Assembly (NCBI RefSeq): GCF_902686445.1
Contig: NC_062217.1
Location: forward strand, 84,067,758 to 84,131,757
Origin: Sciurus carolinensis
Taxonomy: Eukaryota > Chordata > Mammalia > Rodentia > Sciuridae
Direction: 5' to 3'
DNA length: 64,000 nucleotides
In this document: piece by piece, positions 22,612 to 36,043 of the stretch
Numbering within the stretch: position 1 is the stretch's first letter
How the letters are laid out: each line of letters starts with the position of its first letter
Notes under the pieces: generated by a model
What the model saw: the letters and a program-made list of their open reading frames with translations, nothing else
What the model was told of the DNA's origin: nothing
Database searches by the model: none
Translations under genes and position numbers: made by a program

Positions 22612-23480
22612 AGATGTTTTACTCAGCTGTGCATCACTGTGACCAAATACTCAACAAGAAGAACTTACAGGAGGGAAAGTTTATTTGGGGCTCACAGTTT
22701 CAGGGGTCTCAGTTAACAGCTGGGCCCAAGGTGAGGCAACACATCAGGGCCAAAGGGTAGGGCCAGTGAAAGCAGCTCACATCCTGACTGTCAGGAAGCA
22801 GAGATCAAGGGAGAAGCAGAAAGGCCACAGGGAAGATGCACCTTTCCAGTGCACACACCCTGTGACCGTCCCTCCTCCAGCCGTGCGCCACCTGCCTGTA
22901 GTTACCAGCCAGTAAATCCATTCAAAGTAGGATGGACCAACGAGGTTATGACTCTCCTAACCCAGTTATTTTACCTCTCAATATTCCTGCATTAATGGCA
23001 GCTTTGGGGAGACACATTCTATGGTTTGGCATGAAGTGTCTCCCTAAAGCTCCTGTGCTAATGGAGGAATGCTCAAAGGTGAAGTGATTAGATATGAGAT
23101 CTATAACCTAATTGGTGGCTAATCCACTCAAATTACTAATCCATTTGATGAGTTAATAATTTGAATGGATTACTGGGTTCAAATTGTGGGTAGGTAAGAT
23201 GTAGTTGGAGAATGGGTCGCTCGGGCATGCCTTGGGGAGTATATATTTTGTCCCTGGTTCCTCCTACTCTCTGATTACTGACTCCTCTTAGTTGAGCAAC
23301 TTTCCTCTGCCCTGCCCTTCTGATGTGCAACCTCACTTCAGACCAAGAGGAATGGAGTCCTCTTACCATGAACTGAACCTCCGAAAATGTGTACCCCAAA
23401 TAAACTTTTCTTCCTCTAAGTTGTTCTTGTCATGTTCTTTGGTCACACTGATGCAAAGTTGATTAACAGAGTTTTTAGGA
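22612..23480. repeat. Large inverted pair of LTR-like repeats
   Basis: Two copies of one old repeat (each about 400 bp) face each other. The left copy opens with 'gcatcactgtgaccaaatac' and closes near 23018 with 'gctttggggagacac'. The right copy mirrors this with 'gtgtctccctaaagc' at about 23036 and ends with 'ggtcacactgatgcaaag' near 23442-23459. Interior landmarks also correspond, such as 'cagtaaatccattcaa' on the left and 'ttgaatggattactgg' on the right. A transcript could fold into a long imperfect hairpin. The family is probably MaLR-like. Confidence 0.65.
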
Positions 23481-23490
23481 ATGATGAGTT

Positions 23491-24479
23491 GCAAGTGTTG
23501 CTGGCATTAAAGGCACACAGAAATGGGAATTTGATGGAAGAAGATAACCGTGGAGAAGATATAAGCCAGATTGTGAATGACCTGGTGAAGGACTTGATGA
23601 AGGTAATGAGAATCCTAGAAGACTTATTTTGTTTTGTTCTAAAACCACAGGGGTGATAACATCTGATGTGAAAATGTCTCTCTGTAGCAGTGTGGGGAAT
23701 GGGCCAGTTTTGCTCTGGTCAAAAATGAAATCACAAGGTTATGTGATATTGCAAACCATGTCATCACATAGCTCAGAGCTATTTATCAGGTGCACTAGCA
23801 TCACCTGCTATTCATTCTTCCAAAGGCATATGAAAATGATTTAACAGATCACATTTTCATTATCTCTAAAGAATGCCACACCCGTTAGGTGGGTAATAAG
23901 TAATATTCAGTGGTGGAACCTACTGGAACACATGCAAACTGAATCTCAATTCTTCAGTCTCTTTCATTTCCATGTGGTCAGGAGGAAAGTGCTAGATGAT
24001 AACTTTACAGTTTTTATTTAAGGGACTCTGTTTTTAACAATGTTGATTTTTATCCATAGAATTAACCAGTTGTTTTTCATGTTTAGAAGCAATGTTATCA
24101 TCCCTGCTATTATGTACAGTGGTATTGTAGTTATTATCCATCTTCTTTAATTATCCTATAGACAGCCCTTATTGTTCAGTCAGAAAAGGAAATTAGTGAT
24201 GCTGTTGAATGGAAGGTGGTAGAGAGGGGCATCAATGGAAAGTGGAAATCAACTCAACTAAGTTCCAATTTTTCAAGTCAGGACAACCTGAAGCATTGTG
24301 TACTTATGTAGTGTCTAGGAAGTGTTGTTCTACGTCCCTTACATGCTTTAGTTCACTTACCCCCTAAATGCTACAGAGTTGCTACTATTATTCCTACTCT
24401 GCTGATTGAATAAACAAGGACATAGAGTTGCTGAATAGCTTGAATCTTTTGTTATTAAAAACCACATAACAAGTATTAG
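23491..24479. other. No recognised feature
   Basis: Several short open frames (for example 23432-23656 and 23629-23844) lack recognisable similarity, and the first crosses the repeat boundary. No gene is supported. Confidence 0.45.
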
Positions 24480-24741
24480 TTTCGTATCCTGCTACTTTTA
24501 GAAGTTTTCTGGTGAAGTTTTTGGGATCTTCTAAATATAGAATCATATCATCTACAAAAAAGATAGTTTTAGCTCTTCGTTCCCTAATCATATCCCTTTA
24601 ATTTCTTTGTTTTGCCTAATTGCTTTTGCAAGAGATTCAAGGACTATGTTGAATGGAAATGGTGAAAGTGAGCATCCCTGTCTTGTTCCTGTTTTTGAAG
24701 AGAATACTTTCGGTTTTTCTCTGTTTAAAATATTGTTGACC

Positions 24742-25494
24742 CATCTCTAGTAATAAGAGAAATGCAAATCAAAACTACCCTAAGATTCCATCTCACCGCA
24801 ATTAGAATGGCGATTATCAAGAACACAAGCAACAATAGGTGTTGGAGAGGATGTGGGGAAAAAGGTGCACTCATACATTGCTGGTGGGGTTGCAAATTAG
24901 TGCAGTCACTCTGGAAAGCAGTATGGAAATTCCTCAGAAAGCTTGGAATGGAACCACCATTTGACCCAGCTATCCCACTCCTCGGCCTGTACCAAAGGAC
25001 TGAAAATCAGCATACTACAGAGATACAGCCACATCAATGTTCATAGCTGCTCAATTCACAATAGCCAGATTGTGGAACCAACCTAGATGTCCTTCAATTG
25101 ATGAATGGATAAAGAAAATGTGGTATATACATACAATGGAATATTACTCAGCTATAAAGAATGATAAAATTATGGCATTTGCAGGCAAATGGATGAAACT
25201 GGAGAATATCATGCTAAGTGAGATAAGCCAATCTCAAAAAAGCAAAGGACTAATGATCTCGCTGATAAGCAGATGATAACACATAATGGGGGGGTGGAAG
25301 GGGGCAAGAATGGAGGAAGGAAGGACTGTATAGAGGGAAAAGAGGGGTTGGGGGTGGGGGGAAGGGAAAAAATAACAGAATGAATCAAACAACATTACCC
25401 TAAGTAAATTTATGATTACACAAATGGTATGACTTTACTCCATGTACAAACAGAGAAACAACATGTATCCCATTTGTTTACAATAAAAAAAAAA
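24742..25494 (+). mobile_element. 5'-truncated L1 of the same type as the 3.5-16.6 kb pair
   Basis: It begins at 'catctctagtaataagag', which matches outer L1 position 15836, and runs through the ORF2 C-terminus (readable in two overlapping frames because of a one-base change near 24991) to a poly-A at 25484-25494. The 3' UTR has the G-rich and polypurine tracts but no telomere-like units. A near-perfect 10-bp duplication flanks it (attgttgacc at 24732, attgttggcc at 25494). It interrupts the antisense arm of the older L1. Confidence 0.85.
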
Positions 25495-25817
25495 TTGTTG
25501 GCCTTGGGTTTGTCTTATGTAGCTTTTACAATGCTGAGGTAGGTTCCTTCATAAATCAATTGTGTTCCTATACTCCAATGATGAATCAGCTGAAAAAGAA
25601 ATCAGGAAAACCATCCATTTCACAGTAACCTCTAAAAAAAAATCAATCTAACAAAAGAGGTGAAAGACCTCTACAATGAAAACCACTAAAGAAAGAAATT
25701 GAGGAAGACGTTAGAATTTGGAAAGATCTCCCATGTTCTTGGATAGGCACAGTTAATTTTGTCAAAATGGCTATACTACCAAAAGCACTCTACAGATTCA
25801 ACAAAATTCCCATCAAA

Positions 25818-26514
25818 ATTCCACATTGCTGGTAGCTGCAAATTGGTGCAACTATTACGGAAAGCAGTATGGAGATTCCTCAGAAAACATAGAAGGGAAC
25901 CACCATTTGATCCAGCTATCCCACTCCTTGGTTTATACCCAGATGACTTAAAATCAGTATACTAGAGTGATGCAGCAATATCAATGTTTATAGCAACTCA
26001 ATTCACAATAGCTAAACTATGAAACCAACCTACGTATCCTTCAATAGGTGAATACATAAAGAAACTGTGGTATAAGTACTCAAAGGAATATTACTCAGCT
26101 TTAAAAAATAATGAAATTATGCCACTTGCAGGTAAATAGATGGAGCTAGAGAATACCATGATAGGCTAAATAAGCCAATCCAAAAAAAAAAAAAAAACAA
26201 AGTCCAAAGGTTTTCTCTGATATGTGGATGCCTATTTACAATAAGGGACAGAGGGTCCAGGGAAAAATAGAGTAACTTTGGGTTAGGCAGAGGGGAGTGA
26301 AGAGAAGGGATGGGACATGGAGGCAGGAAGTATAGTAGAATGAACTGGACATTATTACCCTATGTACATATATGAATACACAACCAGTGTGATTCTACAT
26401 CACATGGAACCAGAAGAATAAGAAGTTATACTCCATTTATGTATGTGTGTATGATATGTCAAAATGCATTCTCCTTTCATGTATACCTAATTAGAATAAA
26501 CTTTAAAAAAATGC
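25818..26514 (+). mobile_element. 5'-truncated older-type L1 nested in the old L1
   Basis: The host L1 stops in the middle of ORF2 after 'cccatcaaaattcc' and resumes at 'cacagacattcttctc' (about 26532). Between them is an L1 3' end that starts abruptly at 'acattgctggt' and ends with a 3' UTR and A-rich tail. A short A-rich target duplication is likely but not exact. Confidence 0.65.
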
Positions 26515-28589
26515 AAAATTTAAAAAATATTTCACAGACATTCTTCTCAGAAATAGAAAAGGTAGTCATGAAATTTATTTGGAAAAAAAAAAAAAAAGCT
26601 AACAAAACAGAATAGCCAAAACAATCCTTAGAGAGAAAAGCAAAGCAGGAGACATCACAATACCAGAACTTAAATTATACTACAGAAATATAGTAACAAA
26701 AACAGTGTGATATTGGCACCAAAACAGTCAAGAAGACCAAAGGAACAAAATAGAAGACACAATGAAAAACCCACCAAAAATACAGATACCTCATACTAGA
26801 CAAGGGCATCAAAAACATACATAGGAGAAAAGATAGGCTCTTCAACAAATGTGGGGAAAACTGGAAATCCATTTGTAGTAGAATGAAATTGGTTCCCTTT
26901 CACTCTGCACAAAACTCAAAGTGGATCAAGTATTAGACCAGAAACCCCACACCTACTAGTAGAAAATGTAGGCCCAACACTCCAACATATCAGGTTGGGA
27001 AATGACCTCCTTAACAAGTCTCCTAAAGTGTGAAAAATAAAATCAAGCATCAATAAATGGGATGGTATCAAACTAAAAAGCTTCTTCACAGCAAAGGAAA
27101 TAGTCAAAAGCATTAAAGAAGAGACTGCCAAATTGGAGAAAATCTTTGCCACTTGCACTTCAGATAGAGTATTAATTTTGAGCATATATAAAGAACTCAA
27201 AAAATTTAACACAAAAAAAGAAAATAACCCAATTAAAAAATGGGCAAAGGAACGGATCAGGTACTTCACAGAAGAAGAAATATGATCGGTCAACAAATAC
27301 ATGAAAAAATGCTCAACATTTCTAACAATTAGAGAAATGCAAGTTAAAACTACACTGAGATTTCATCTCACTCCAGTCAGAATAGCAATTATCAAGAATA
27401 CAAGTAACAATAAATATTTACGAGAACGTAGGGAAAAAGGTATGCTCATACATTGTTGGCAGGAATGAAAATTGGTGCAACCATAATGGAAAGCAGTATG
27501 GAGATTCCTTAGAATGAACTCAGCTATTCTACTCCTCAGTTTATACCCAAAGAACTTAAAATCAGTATTCTACAGTGACACAGGCACATCAATGTTTATA
27601 GCAGTTCAACTCACCATAGCTGAACTATGGAACCAACCTTGATGTCCTTCAACAGATGAATGCATGAAGAAGCTGCAGCATATATACCCAATGGACTATT
27701 ACTTAACCTTAAATAAAAATGAAATTATGACATTTGCAGGTAGATGGATGGAGTTGGAGAATATCATGCTAAGTGAAATAAATCAATCCAAAAAAACCAA
27801 AGGCTGAATATGTTCTCTGATATGCAGATGCTAATTCATAATAAGCAAGTGAGGCATTAGGGAAAATATAGTTATTTTAGATTAGGTAGAAGGGAGTGAG
27901 GGAGAGGAAGGGATATGGGGATAGGAAAGATAGTAGAGTGAAGCAGACTTTATTACCTCATGTACATATATGACTGCTTGACTGATGCAATCCTACAATA
28001 TGTACAATTAGAAAAATGAGAAATTATACTCCATTTATGTATGATTTATCAAAATGCATGAATGCATTATACTGTCTTGTATAACTAATTAGAATAATTT
28101 TTTTAATTTTGATACATACAGCACTAAGAATTTAATATTTAGTCCATAATCTCTTCAAAATGATTGCTTTTAAGGTATAATCATCTTAAAAGATTAATTC
28201 ATTATAATTATTTAATTTCTGTGAATTTATCACAATAAAAATAGTAACTTCCCCAAAAATGTTGCTCAGATGATATTAGTATGCAGTTCTCTAAAACAAA
28301 ATCAAGTACATTTTGGTCTTTGGGGAAGAATGTAAAAAAACAAATTTTTTTACATAAAAATGGGAATAAGGGTCTCAAACATTTTCCCTTGTGAGCTCCT
28401 TGTTATTGACTTGATATATTCTTGTCCTTCTCATCAAACTTAAAAGAACTGATATTGAAATGGTTCTTGCAGATTAAACAATTTAACTCAACAGAGATTA
28501 AAAATAGAGTGTGTAGTGACCTATTTCTCTAAAAGTTGAGGCCTAAAAGAGAATAAAATAAGGTAAACCATTAAAAAAAAAGAATACAG

Positions 28590-29310
28590 GTAACAGTAAA
28601 TGTTGGTGAGAATGTGTGGAAAAGGTACACTCATACATTGCTGGTGGCAATGCAAATTGGCGTAACCATTCTGGAAAGTTGTATGGGAATAGAATCACCA
28701 TTTGACCCAGTTATCCCACTCCTTGGTGTATATATCCAAATATTTAAAATCATTTTACCACAGTGATGCAGCCACATCAATATTTATAGCAGTTCAATTC
28801 ACAATAGCTAAGCCAGGGATTCAACCTAGGTGCCTTTCAACAGATGAATGGATAAAGAAAAACTGGTGTATATACAATGGAGTATTACTTAGCCATTAAG
28901 AAAAATGACTTTACGACATTTCCCAGAAAATGGATGGAATTTGAGACTGTCATACTAAGTGAACTAAGCCTGTCCCAAAAACCAAAAGTCAAATGTTTCC
29001 AGTGATATGTGGACACTAACCCACAATGTTTGTGTGTGTAGAGGGGAATAGAAGTTCAGAAGTTCAGTAAATTAGACAATGGAGAATGAAGGGAAAGAAG
29101 CCGGGATAGGGAAAAGAAAGACTGTGGAATGAATCTGACATGTTTTTCCTATGTAGATATATGAAAACATCACAGTGGATCCCACCATCATATACAACCA
29201 CAAGAATGGAATACTAACTAGAATAGACATATTCCATGATTGTATAATTATATTAGAATGGATTTTACTGTCACATATAACTAAAAAGAACCAATGGGGA
29301 AAAAAAAAAC
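28590..29310 (+). mobile_element. 5'-truncated old L1 3' end
   Basis: It starts at 'gtaacagtaaatgttggtga', with the ORF2 C-terminal phrase 'catacattgctggtgg', and ends in an A-rich tail at 29298-29310. It belongs to the older group with a less G-rich 3' UTR. One frame (28702-28899) is open over part of it. Confidence 0.7.
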
Positions 29311-29386
29311 ACATTATGAGGGAATAACTCCATACATACCATAGAACTCTAGGTCTCCCTGCCATACAGGTAGAGTTGAGGCCAAG

Positions 29387-29628
29387 TGTGGAGTCATATA
29401 GAATAAGAAATATATCCCCATTGGTGCAAAATACAAAACCCTCAAATGATTGGTGGTTCTAGGAGACTAAATGATTGGTGGCTTCGAGTGGTGTGATGCG
29501 CTGATTTACGCGCTGATTGGATAGGTACTCAATAAAAGAAGAAGAAGCTTCCGCAATAAACAGTCAGCAGCTACTAGCTCGCCTGCTCTTACCTGGCTCC
29601 CAGTGTCTGTGTGGTTATTGACACTGCA
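29387..29628 (+). repeat. Short LTR-like sequence (possible solo LTR)
   Basis: It begins TG and ends CA. It carries CCAAT-type 'gattgg' motifs, a TATA-like 'tcaataaaag', an 'aataaa' polyadenylation signal, and a terminal 'gtgtctgtgtggttattga'. No flanking duplication was found. It is similar in layout to class II LTRs but short. Confidence 0.45.
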
Positions 29629-29639
29629 CCCTTCACCCT

Positions 29640-32162
29640 CCATTACACGAGCCCCTGTGGTATACAACAGCCAAGCTAAGAGAAAATTCCTAAAATCGCA
29701 TTCAGTCCAACCAGCATGGATTTTTACAGGTTCTGCTCAAAAGCTGACCCTTATCCCCTTTCTACATGTTATCCCTAAATGTAAATTGATGGATGCAATG
29801 ATACCATTTCTAAAAGACAACTACTGTCTTTTTAACTCAAGTAGGTAAAAATAAGTAACAAAAGTAACTCAAGTAATCGGGTAGCATTCAATAAATCATG
29901 AGCACCTTGTAAATCGTGCACTGCATGGTGTTCTGGAATCTTTAATACAATTGAAGAATGTATTGGATAAAATATTCCAGGCTGAGGAATATGATGATTA
30001 CCTAAGGAGATCAAGTCCTGCCAGGTAAACTCTGGATTTAGTCATAATCTTTCATACTAAAAGGAAAGCTGTAAGTCACTGTGAAGAACCTCTCTTTTTC
30101 CAAAAATCATTCTCAAAGGAAGCCCTGCTTTGAAAAAGGCTTTCTGCAGTTATATTTTATCTGCCTTTTATTATGTGGGCTTTGCTTATTTGCTAAGTAG
30201 TGAAAGGAAACTTCAAACCTTCTAATAGCTGTTATAACATATGACTATCATGCCAGTAGCATGTCTAAATTTAGATTCAGTAGCTCCTCAAGGTGCTTTT
30301 TTTTCCAAACTCAGTGAAGTGTTTGAAATTATTCCTTTCTTCACTAAGTTTCAGAGAATGTGTGAGTGCACATAGCCTTGAATAGACAAAACAATCTTGT
30401 TTAATTTAATAATACATCTAATTTAATAAAAATAGAATGACTCATCTTGAAAGGTTACACATTTTTGAAAATTTCCATTTATTGAAAAAATAATAATAAT
30501 AAGGACCACACTGAGTTATTGAAATCCAAATAAATAAGTGAAAATCTAATCTGATTCATCAGCTAAGTCAGTTCTTTCTCTCCACTCTTTAACTGATCAT
30601 TGGTCACTAGCTAATTATCTGCTGTGTTCTATGTGGAAGGTCCAGGAGTTTAATGAAGGCATAAACACACCAGGCGAAGAGTCCCATGACAGAAATATGG
30701 TGGATGAAGGCAAAGATTCATTCCTCCTATAGAGAAGGTCAAGAGAAGACCATCCCAAGTTTAGGTTGAAGCACAGTAGTTGGCCTTAAAAAATCGAAGT
30801 TTGTGGGGAGTTAGAGGGTAGACAGCAAAAAGGGAAGGAAGGCTCAGAGGCTTCCCAGGCGAAGTGCAGCCTGCACGTGGAGAGAGTGACTGATGGAAGT
30901 ATGATTTATTAAGACAACTTATAACCTTTGCTACAACTGGAAGGAGGCATGTGTTTAGGGCTCAGACGAGAAGGTAATGCTAAGAGATAAAAACTGACAT
31001 TGCTTGATAAACCTGCTGGTCATGCTAAGAGAGTAATCCATTACAATGAAGGTGGTGGAGAGCTACTGCAGAACTTGAGCAACAGGATGATTTTATCAAA
31101 TTTTGTTTTTTGTTACCATCTCTTGGGTGGCAAGAGAGAAGTTTGAGCATGCACAGAGAGTAGGAGAAGGTATTCTATACAATTCTGACTCCTCTCCACT
31201 AAATTCCACCTGCCCCCAGTCCTCCAGAGTCCAGGAAGGGTCCTGGCCCTCTGAACAACTGCCCCTGGAGAGCAGTCTCTTGCCTTGTAGGGACTATGAA
31301 TCTGTCCAGTATCCTGGAAAATGTTTAACTCTACCTGGAAGATGAAAACCATGCATTTCAGGCAAAGACCTGCAGAGAGACTCAGTTGTGTTGTGAGTTC
31401 AGGGAACTGGTGTAAGCAGAGGCAGCCTGAGACAGAAAAGCAGGTACCATAGCAGTTGGATGGTAAGTAGGTTGGGAGGCTCTTCCAGTGAGGCCGAAGC
31501 CGGTGATTCATTCCTGCAGCTGGTCCTTGACCTTGGTTCACCTCCAGGCTGGTTCAGTGGGCAGAGACCCTGACTCAGAGAGATTCCATTTTAGGGTTTA
31601 TTTAGCCGTGGGTTGCCACAGCTTCTGCAGATGATGCTGTTAGTACTTGACAGTAACAACCTGAAATTTTCTAAATGTTCATTGTTTGTCTAAGTGTCTC
31701 TCCAACTTTTGCTATATTTTTATGACTATCACCACAACACCACTATGTACTCAAAAAGAGTCAAGGATTTTTCAAACAAGCCTCGCCTTGAAAATCATCC
31801 TCCTTTCTTTTGTAAGAGTGTATGTATTTCACCATGGGTGTAAAGCAATTTCAGTGTGCTTGTTACAGTAACCAGGCCTCCTAGCCCCCTGCCACCAACT
31901 CACTTTGCCTTTGCATCTTTGCCCCCTTGGGAATACCCACTTTTTTGCTGAGTGCCTTCAAATCAGCAGAAAACGGTCTTCAGACAGTGGTTCCCTGGAC
32001 TACAAGATGTTCCTTGTCTTTGTCACAAAAGGATGAAAGAGGGAAACACTCTCACAATCTCTATTCTTGCAATCTTAAGGACAACCTTCCTCCCAGCCTT
32101 ATTTTTTCCCAGTTCTTTGATGGTAGAGGGAGCAGAAGTCCACTGGAAGAGATCTATAAGCT
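29640..32162. other. No recognised gene
   Basis: A mixture of AT-rich and, at 30.6-31.6 kb, moderately GC-rich sequence. The longest frame (142 codons, minus, 31113-31541) lacks known domains. Old repeats are likely but not identified. Confidence 0.4.
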
Positions 32163-32690
32163 TATTAATCTTTTTTGTTTTTTAATTCGGAATAAGATTT
32201 ACAAAAAAATTTCAGATATAATACAAAGAATTCCCATACACCCATGACCAATTTCCCCCATTGCTAACATCTTTTATCACTATGGTATTTTTGTCATGTC
32301 TGAAAAATCAATATACAGCATGGTTATTGATTGAAATCTATACAGCATACCTGCCTTCCTTGGTTTTAACGTACTTTTTATTATTGTTGCTCAAGTATCC
32401 TATTCAGGACATCACATTACGTTCAGTCTTCTCTAGGATGTGATGCTTTTTGGGACTTTCCATGTTTTTTGGTGACCCCGACAGTTTTAAGGAATACTGG
32501 TCAAGTAGCTTGTGATTTGTCCCTCGGTTTTGCTTTGTGTAGTGGTTTTTGCATAATGAGACTGGTGTTTTGGGTTTCAGGGAGGAAGAGCACAGAGCTG
32601 AAGTGCCTTTTTCACCACATCCTATCACCACACCATAGGGAAGAGATTTCGTACAAACATGGCCATCCCTGTTGAGGTTGATCACGGGGC
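32163..32690. repeat. Ancient L1-like 3' UTR-type repeat
   Basis: 'catacacccatgaccaattt' and 'ggaatactggtcaagtagct' correspond in order to 'gtataccctatccagtttc' and 'caagtactggtcagatattt' of the repeat at 36044-36480. The pair belongs to one old family, which I think is L1-derived. Confidence 0.5.
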
Positions 32691-33887
32691 AGAGGAAACG
32701 TTCCTCAGGTTTCCTCACTGTAAGGTTACTTACCCCACCTTCCCACCCCATCCTCCTCCACAGAAATGGTGCTTCGTGCAGCTCACCTCTAAAGAATGAG
32801 GAATTGTGCTCCACCTCCTAGATGGTAGAATATTTAAATAAGTTACACTAAATTATTCTGTACAGAGCATGAAATTATTCTCCTCCATTTGTTTGTTTAT
32901 TCAATTACTCATATTTTTTACAGTGTAGACACATGGACACTTATCTTATGCTCTGTTAGTTTTTAGTTGCTCAAATCGCTCTGGATTTGACCCTGTGTAT
33001 CTTGGATATAATTCCTATAATGGTCAGGTGTTTTTTTTGTTTTGTTTTGTTTTGTTTAAGCACTGCCTGACTCACTAACACTGCAAGCTGCCTTAGACTC
33101 ATTCCCTTTTTTTCTGACTCAGAATCACTTCTTTCTGCAAGGGCCTCATGCTTTTTCAAGGGAGAAATGATATCAGACACAAGGACTGGAAACTGGGTGT
33201 GCTAATTGCTACTGGGGCATTATTGTTTCTAGACCCTCTCAGCAGACAGAGCTTGGGAATAAATACATGTAAAATATAAATGTATACGCATATATATTTT
33301 CAGGGTTGCTCTTTATCACATTCCATGTCTTTACTCAAATTTTATCATGAGGAAAATGGCATAAAACAAGACAGATAGAATAGGTGCCAATAAACTATTA
33401 ACAAATATTTCGCTAAATGGGAACACACACCGAACTTTGCAAGACAAATTGTAAAGGTCCTCAGTGGTTTAATTCGCCAAAACATTTAAAATTAAGATTT
33501 TACATAAGCAGCACATCCCCAAGAAGAATTTAACTTGAAAACCTAAGGTTCAGAGTCCAGAAACTCTGAAGAAGGGCATGCCTGGGCTTCTGGTGCTGCT
33601 GCCCCATCCTATGTCTTCCTCCAAAACTGCCCCAGTGCTTTGGGAACTGATGGTGTGCAATTGCCTGCGTTTCACAATCCTACTCCTCAGCTTGCATAGC
33701 AAATACAAAAATGCATTTTATATTCTACTGAAGGACCAAAGTGTTTTTTTTTAAATATTATCAGTTGTTTTCCCAATTTTTAAAAATTATCTGAAAGAAT
33801 GAAAGACCAACTCTCATAGGCCTTTCATTTTATTTGGGATAGCAGTAAATGGCAACTTATTGACTAGAACCTTTGGTTTTTATTTAA
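32691..33887. other. No recognised gene; simple TTTTG tract
   Basis: A (TTTTG)n tract lies at 33031-33056. The remainder is AT-rich, without a supported gene. Confidence 0.5.
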
Positions 33888-33978
33888 TTTATTACTTATT
33901 TAGCTGTGCTGGGAATTAAACTTAGGGTCTTGTGCATGCTAGGCCAGTGCTCTACCACTAAGCTACAACTCAAGCCTG
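33888..33978 (-). repeat. ID-type SINE, minus strand
   Basis: The reverse complement reads 'gagttgtagcttagtggtag' (A-box region), then 'gcctagcatgcac', then 'gtttaattcccagcac' (B-box). Confidence 0.75.
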
Positions 33979-36043
33979 ACCCAGGGACTACAAAGGAGAC
34001 TCCAAACTGAAGCAATTGAACATGTTTTATGAAGTTGACTGATCTCACAATTAAACCACTTGAACCCTCCTAGCTAAACAGGGTCTCTTCACTTCATATC
34101 ATCAGGCACTGAAAATTTTCTCAAAGAGATGAGGAGGTGACTGGCCCTTTGCAGAAACTAGTAGTTCCTCAAGCAGCTTTATGACTTTGCTCCGGAGTTC
34201 CTTGGACAGATTCTGTGCTCTATCCCCTTGCCCCACCAATGATCATATAATACATTGCTATGTTTCCTGGTCCCAACAATCAAGATGTGGGGCTTTGGAG
34301 AAAATCCAATTGTGTTTGCTTTTATGACACTAATCCAAATATGTGCTTATTTAAGGGCACAGTTGTGTAACCTGTGTGCCCTGAGGCTCCCTGGACAATT
34401 GTGGTTGTCTAAAAATGGTTTGATTCTCCTGCACTTCTCACTGGAGAGCCGGGCTACAGAGTTCATTTGGCTCATTACTGTCCTATTTCCCACCCAGTCT
34501 GTAGCCTTTCTTGGGGCCTGATTGCAGCTGCAGAGTTTTCGTCTGCAGTGCCCTCCCTGAAAATAGTTGTCTTTGTTGTGACTAAGATATTTAAATCTTC
34601 CTTCAGTAGCACCTTTACTTGATTGACTGATGGGTCTGTAAGTTATTTTTGTATCTGGGTTATTTCTATTTCTGATGTAAGTTGCTAGAGGCTGCATAAT
34701 TACCCATTCTTTTTATTTGATAATCTATGTTTTAAAAGTAGACTGCTTTATTGTAAAGTCTACTTTTTTTTTCAGAAATATTGATGGTCAGAACCCAACA
34801 CTGGACGTTGCCTCAAGCATTAAATTACATTCCTTGGAGGCCTAACATGTCAACATCTTTGTGTCTAAGCATTTCTTTTTATGTTTTTATTTTTTATTTT
34901 TTGAGTTCTTTTTCTGGGGAATAAAAAACAAAACCAAAAACCTTAAGTTCCTTTAGTAAATCATTCTGTGAGTGTCCCACAAAAGATGAAAGATACTATA
35001 TAGCCATTAAAGTGTTACCTAAGACAATTTTATTTAATTACTATATTGAATGTAATGAGTAGATTTCTCAATGACTAGAGTTTGATTAATCGGGTTATTC
35101 ACAATACATAGAAATTTAACTAGATGACATTTTAGACTCAAACCATGTGAAGAATGTCATGAGACTTCAGAGAGAAATGACTACAAATGTAATAAATACT
35201 TGATTCATCAGTTTTTTCATGTAGTTTTCATAAAATTATACATATTTCCTTGTTTTTTTTAGTGTCAAATGTTTATTTTAAATTTAAGTGGCTTTATAGT
35301 CTTCCTTAAAATTACATTTAAAAATTATAAAACTGAATAAAAATCTAATTGGTTATGATCTAAACATTATTAAAATGCATGATTAGATTAAGAAAAACAG
35401 TATTGAAATTTCTAGTTACAAAATTGTCATTCCAACAATCATTAAATAAGAATGCTTAAATATTACACTTTGAAAGCAGTGTGGTTTTAATAAACAAATG
35501 CAAAAGTTAGATTTTTGTTAAAGAATATAATGTACATTCATAAAGACAAAATTGATGATTTCTACAAAAAATGTACTGTGTACATTCTACATATCAATAG
35601 TTATACGATCAAAGGAGGATTAAATGGTTGGAGGAAGAATTACCAAGTTGAAAATAGAATTTTATTTAAAATGTCTATGTACTTAACATATTTTAACAAT
35701 TTTCCTTCAACCCATGTATCACTCATATCAAATTGCATGCATACCAAGGCTATGAAGCAAATACAATAAACTATTATGGGAAATTTAGAACACAAATAAA
35801 TTTTGTCTGACTTTGGTCTTAAATAGTTTATGCACATATCATTTATTCAGATTTGCTAATATGTAGTGAAATTGTAAGTCAATATGTATTGAAAAACCAC
35901 TTTAGCCTAGCAACTCTCCAATAATATGCCAGGCTATATATATTAGTAGGGAAATTAGGCATGATATTTCATGATATTTCATTGTCTTACCCAATTCCCT
36001 CTTCAAAAGGTAGGAGACACCAAACTTTACTAAGCCTTTTTTT
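33979..36043. other. No recognised feature
   Basis: AT-rich sequence, with open frames of at most 116 codons and no recognisable domains. Confidence 0.5.

Larger units (their letters stand above)
24480..28110 (+). mobile_element. Old L1 with 5' inversion, hosting two later L1 insertions
   Basis: The 5' part (24480-24741, resuming 25494-25556) is antisense L1 ORF2; read on minus it contains the [11 protein letters not shown] motif. At about 25557 the orientation switches to sense and continues, within a few bases, from the same point in ORF2 ('ctatactccaatgatgaatc'). This is the hallmark of twin-priming. The sense part runs 25557-25817 and then 26515-28110, with the ORF2 C-terminus and a 3' UTR ending in an A/T-rich tail. 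Two other L1 tails interrupt it, at 24742-25494 and 25818-26514. All frames are decayed. Confidence 0.72.

Noticed and set aside
23432..23656. 74-codon plus-strand frame with an acidic, helix-like middle
   Set aside because: It starts inside the inverted LTR-like repeat and runs into unique sequence, with no family match or supporting signals.
29387..29628. Complete solo LTR with target duplication
   Set aside because: Kept only as LTR-like: no matching flanking hexamer was found and the length is short for a class II LTR.
31113..31541. 142-codon minus-strand open frame as a host gene
   Set aside because: No recognisable domain, no splice context, and Cys/Ser-rich translation typical of a decayed repeat.
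32404..32814. 136-codon minus-strand open frame as a host gene
   Set aside because: It overlaps an ancient repeat (32163-32690) and has no known similarity.
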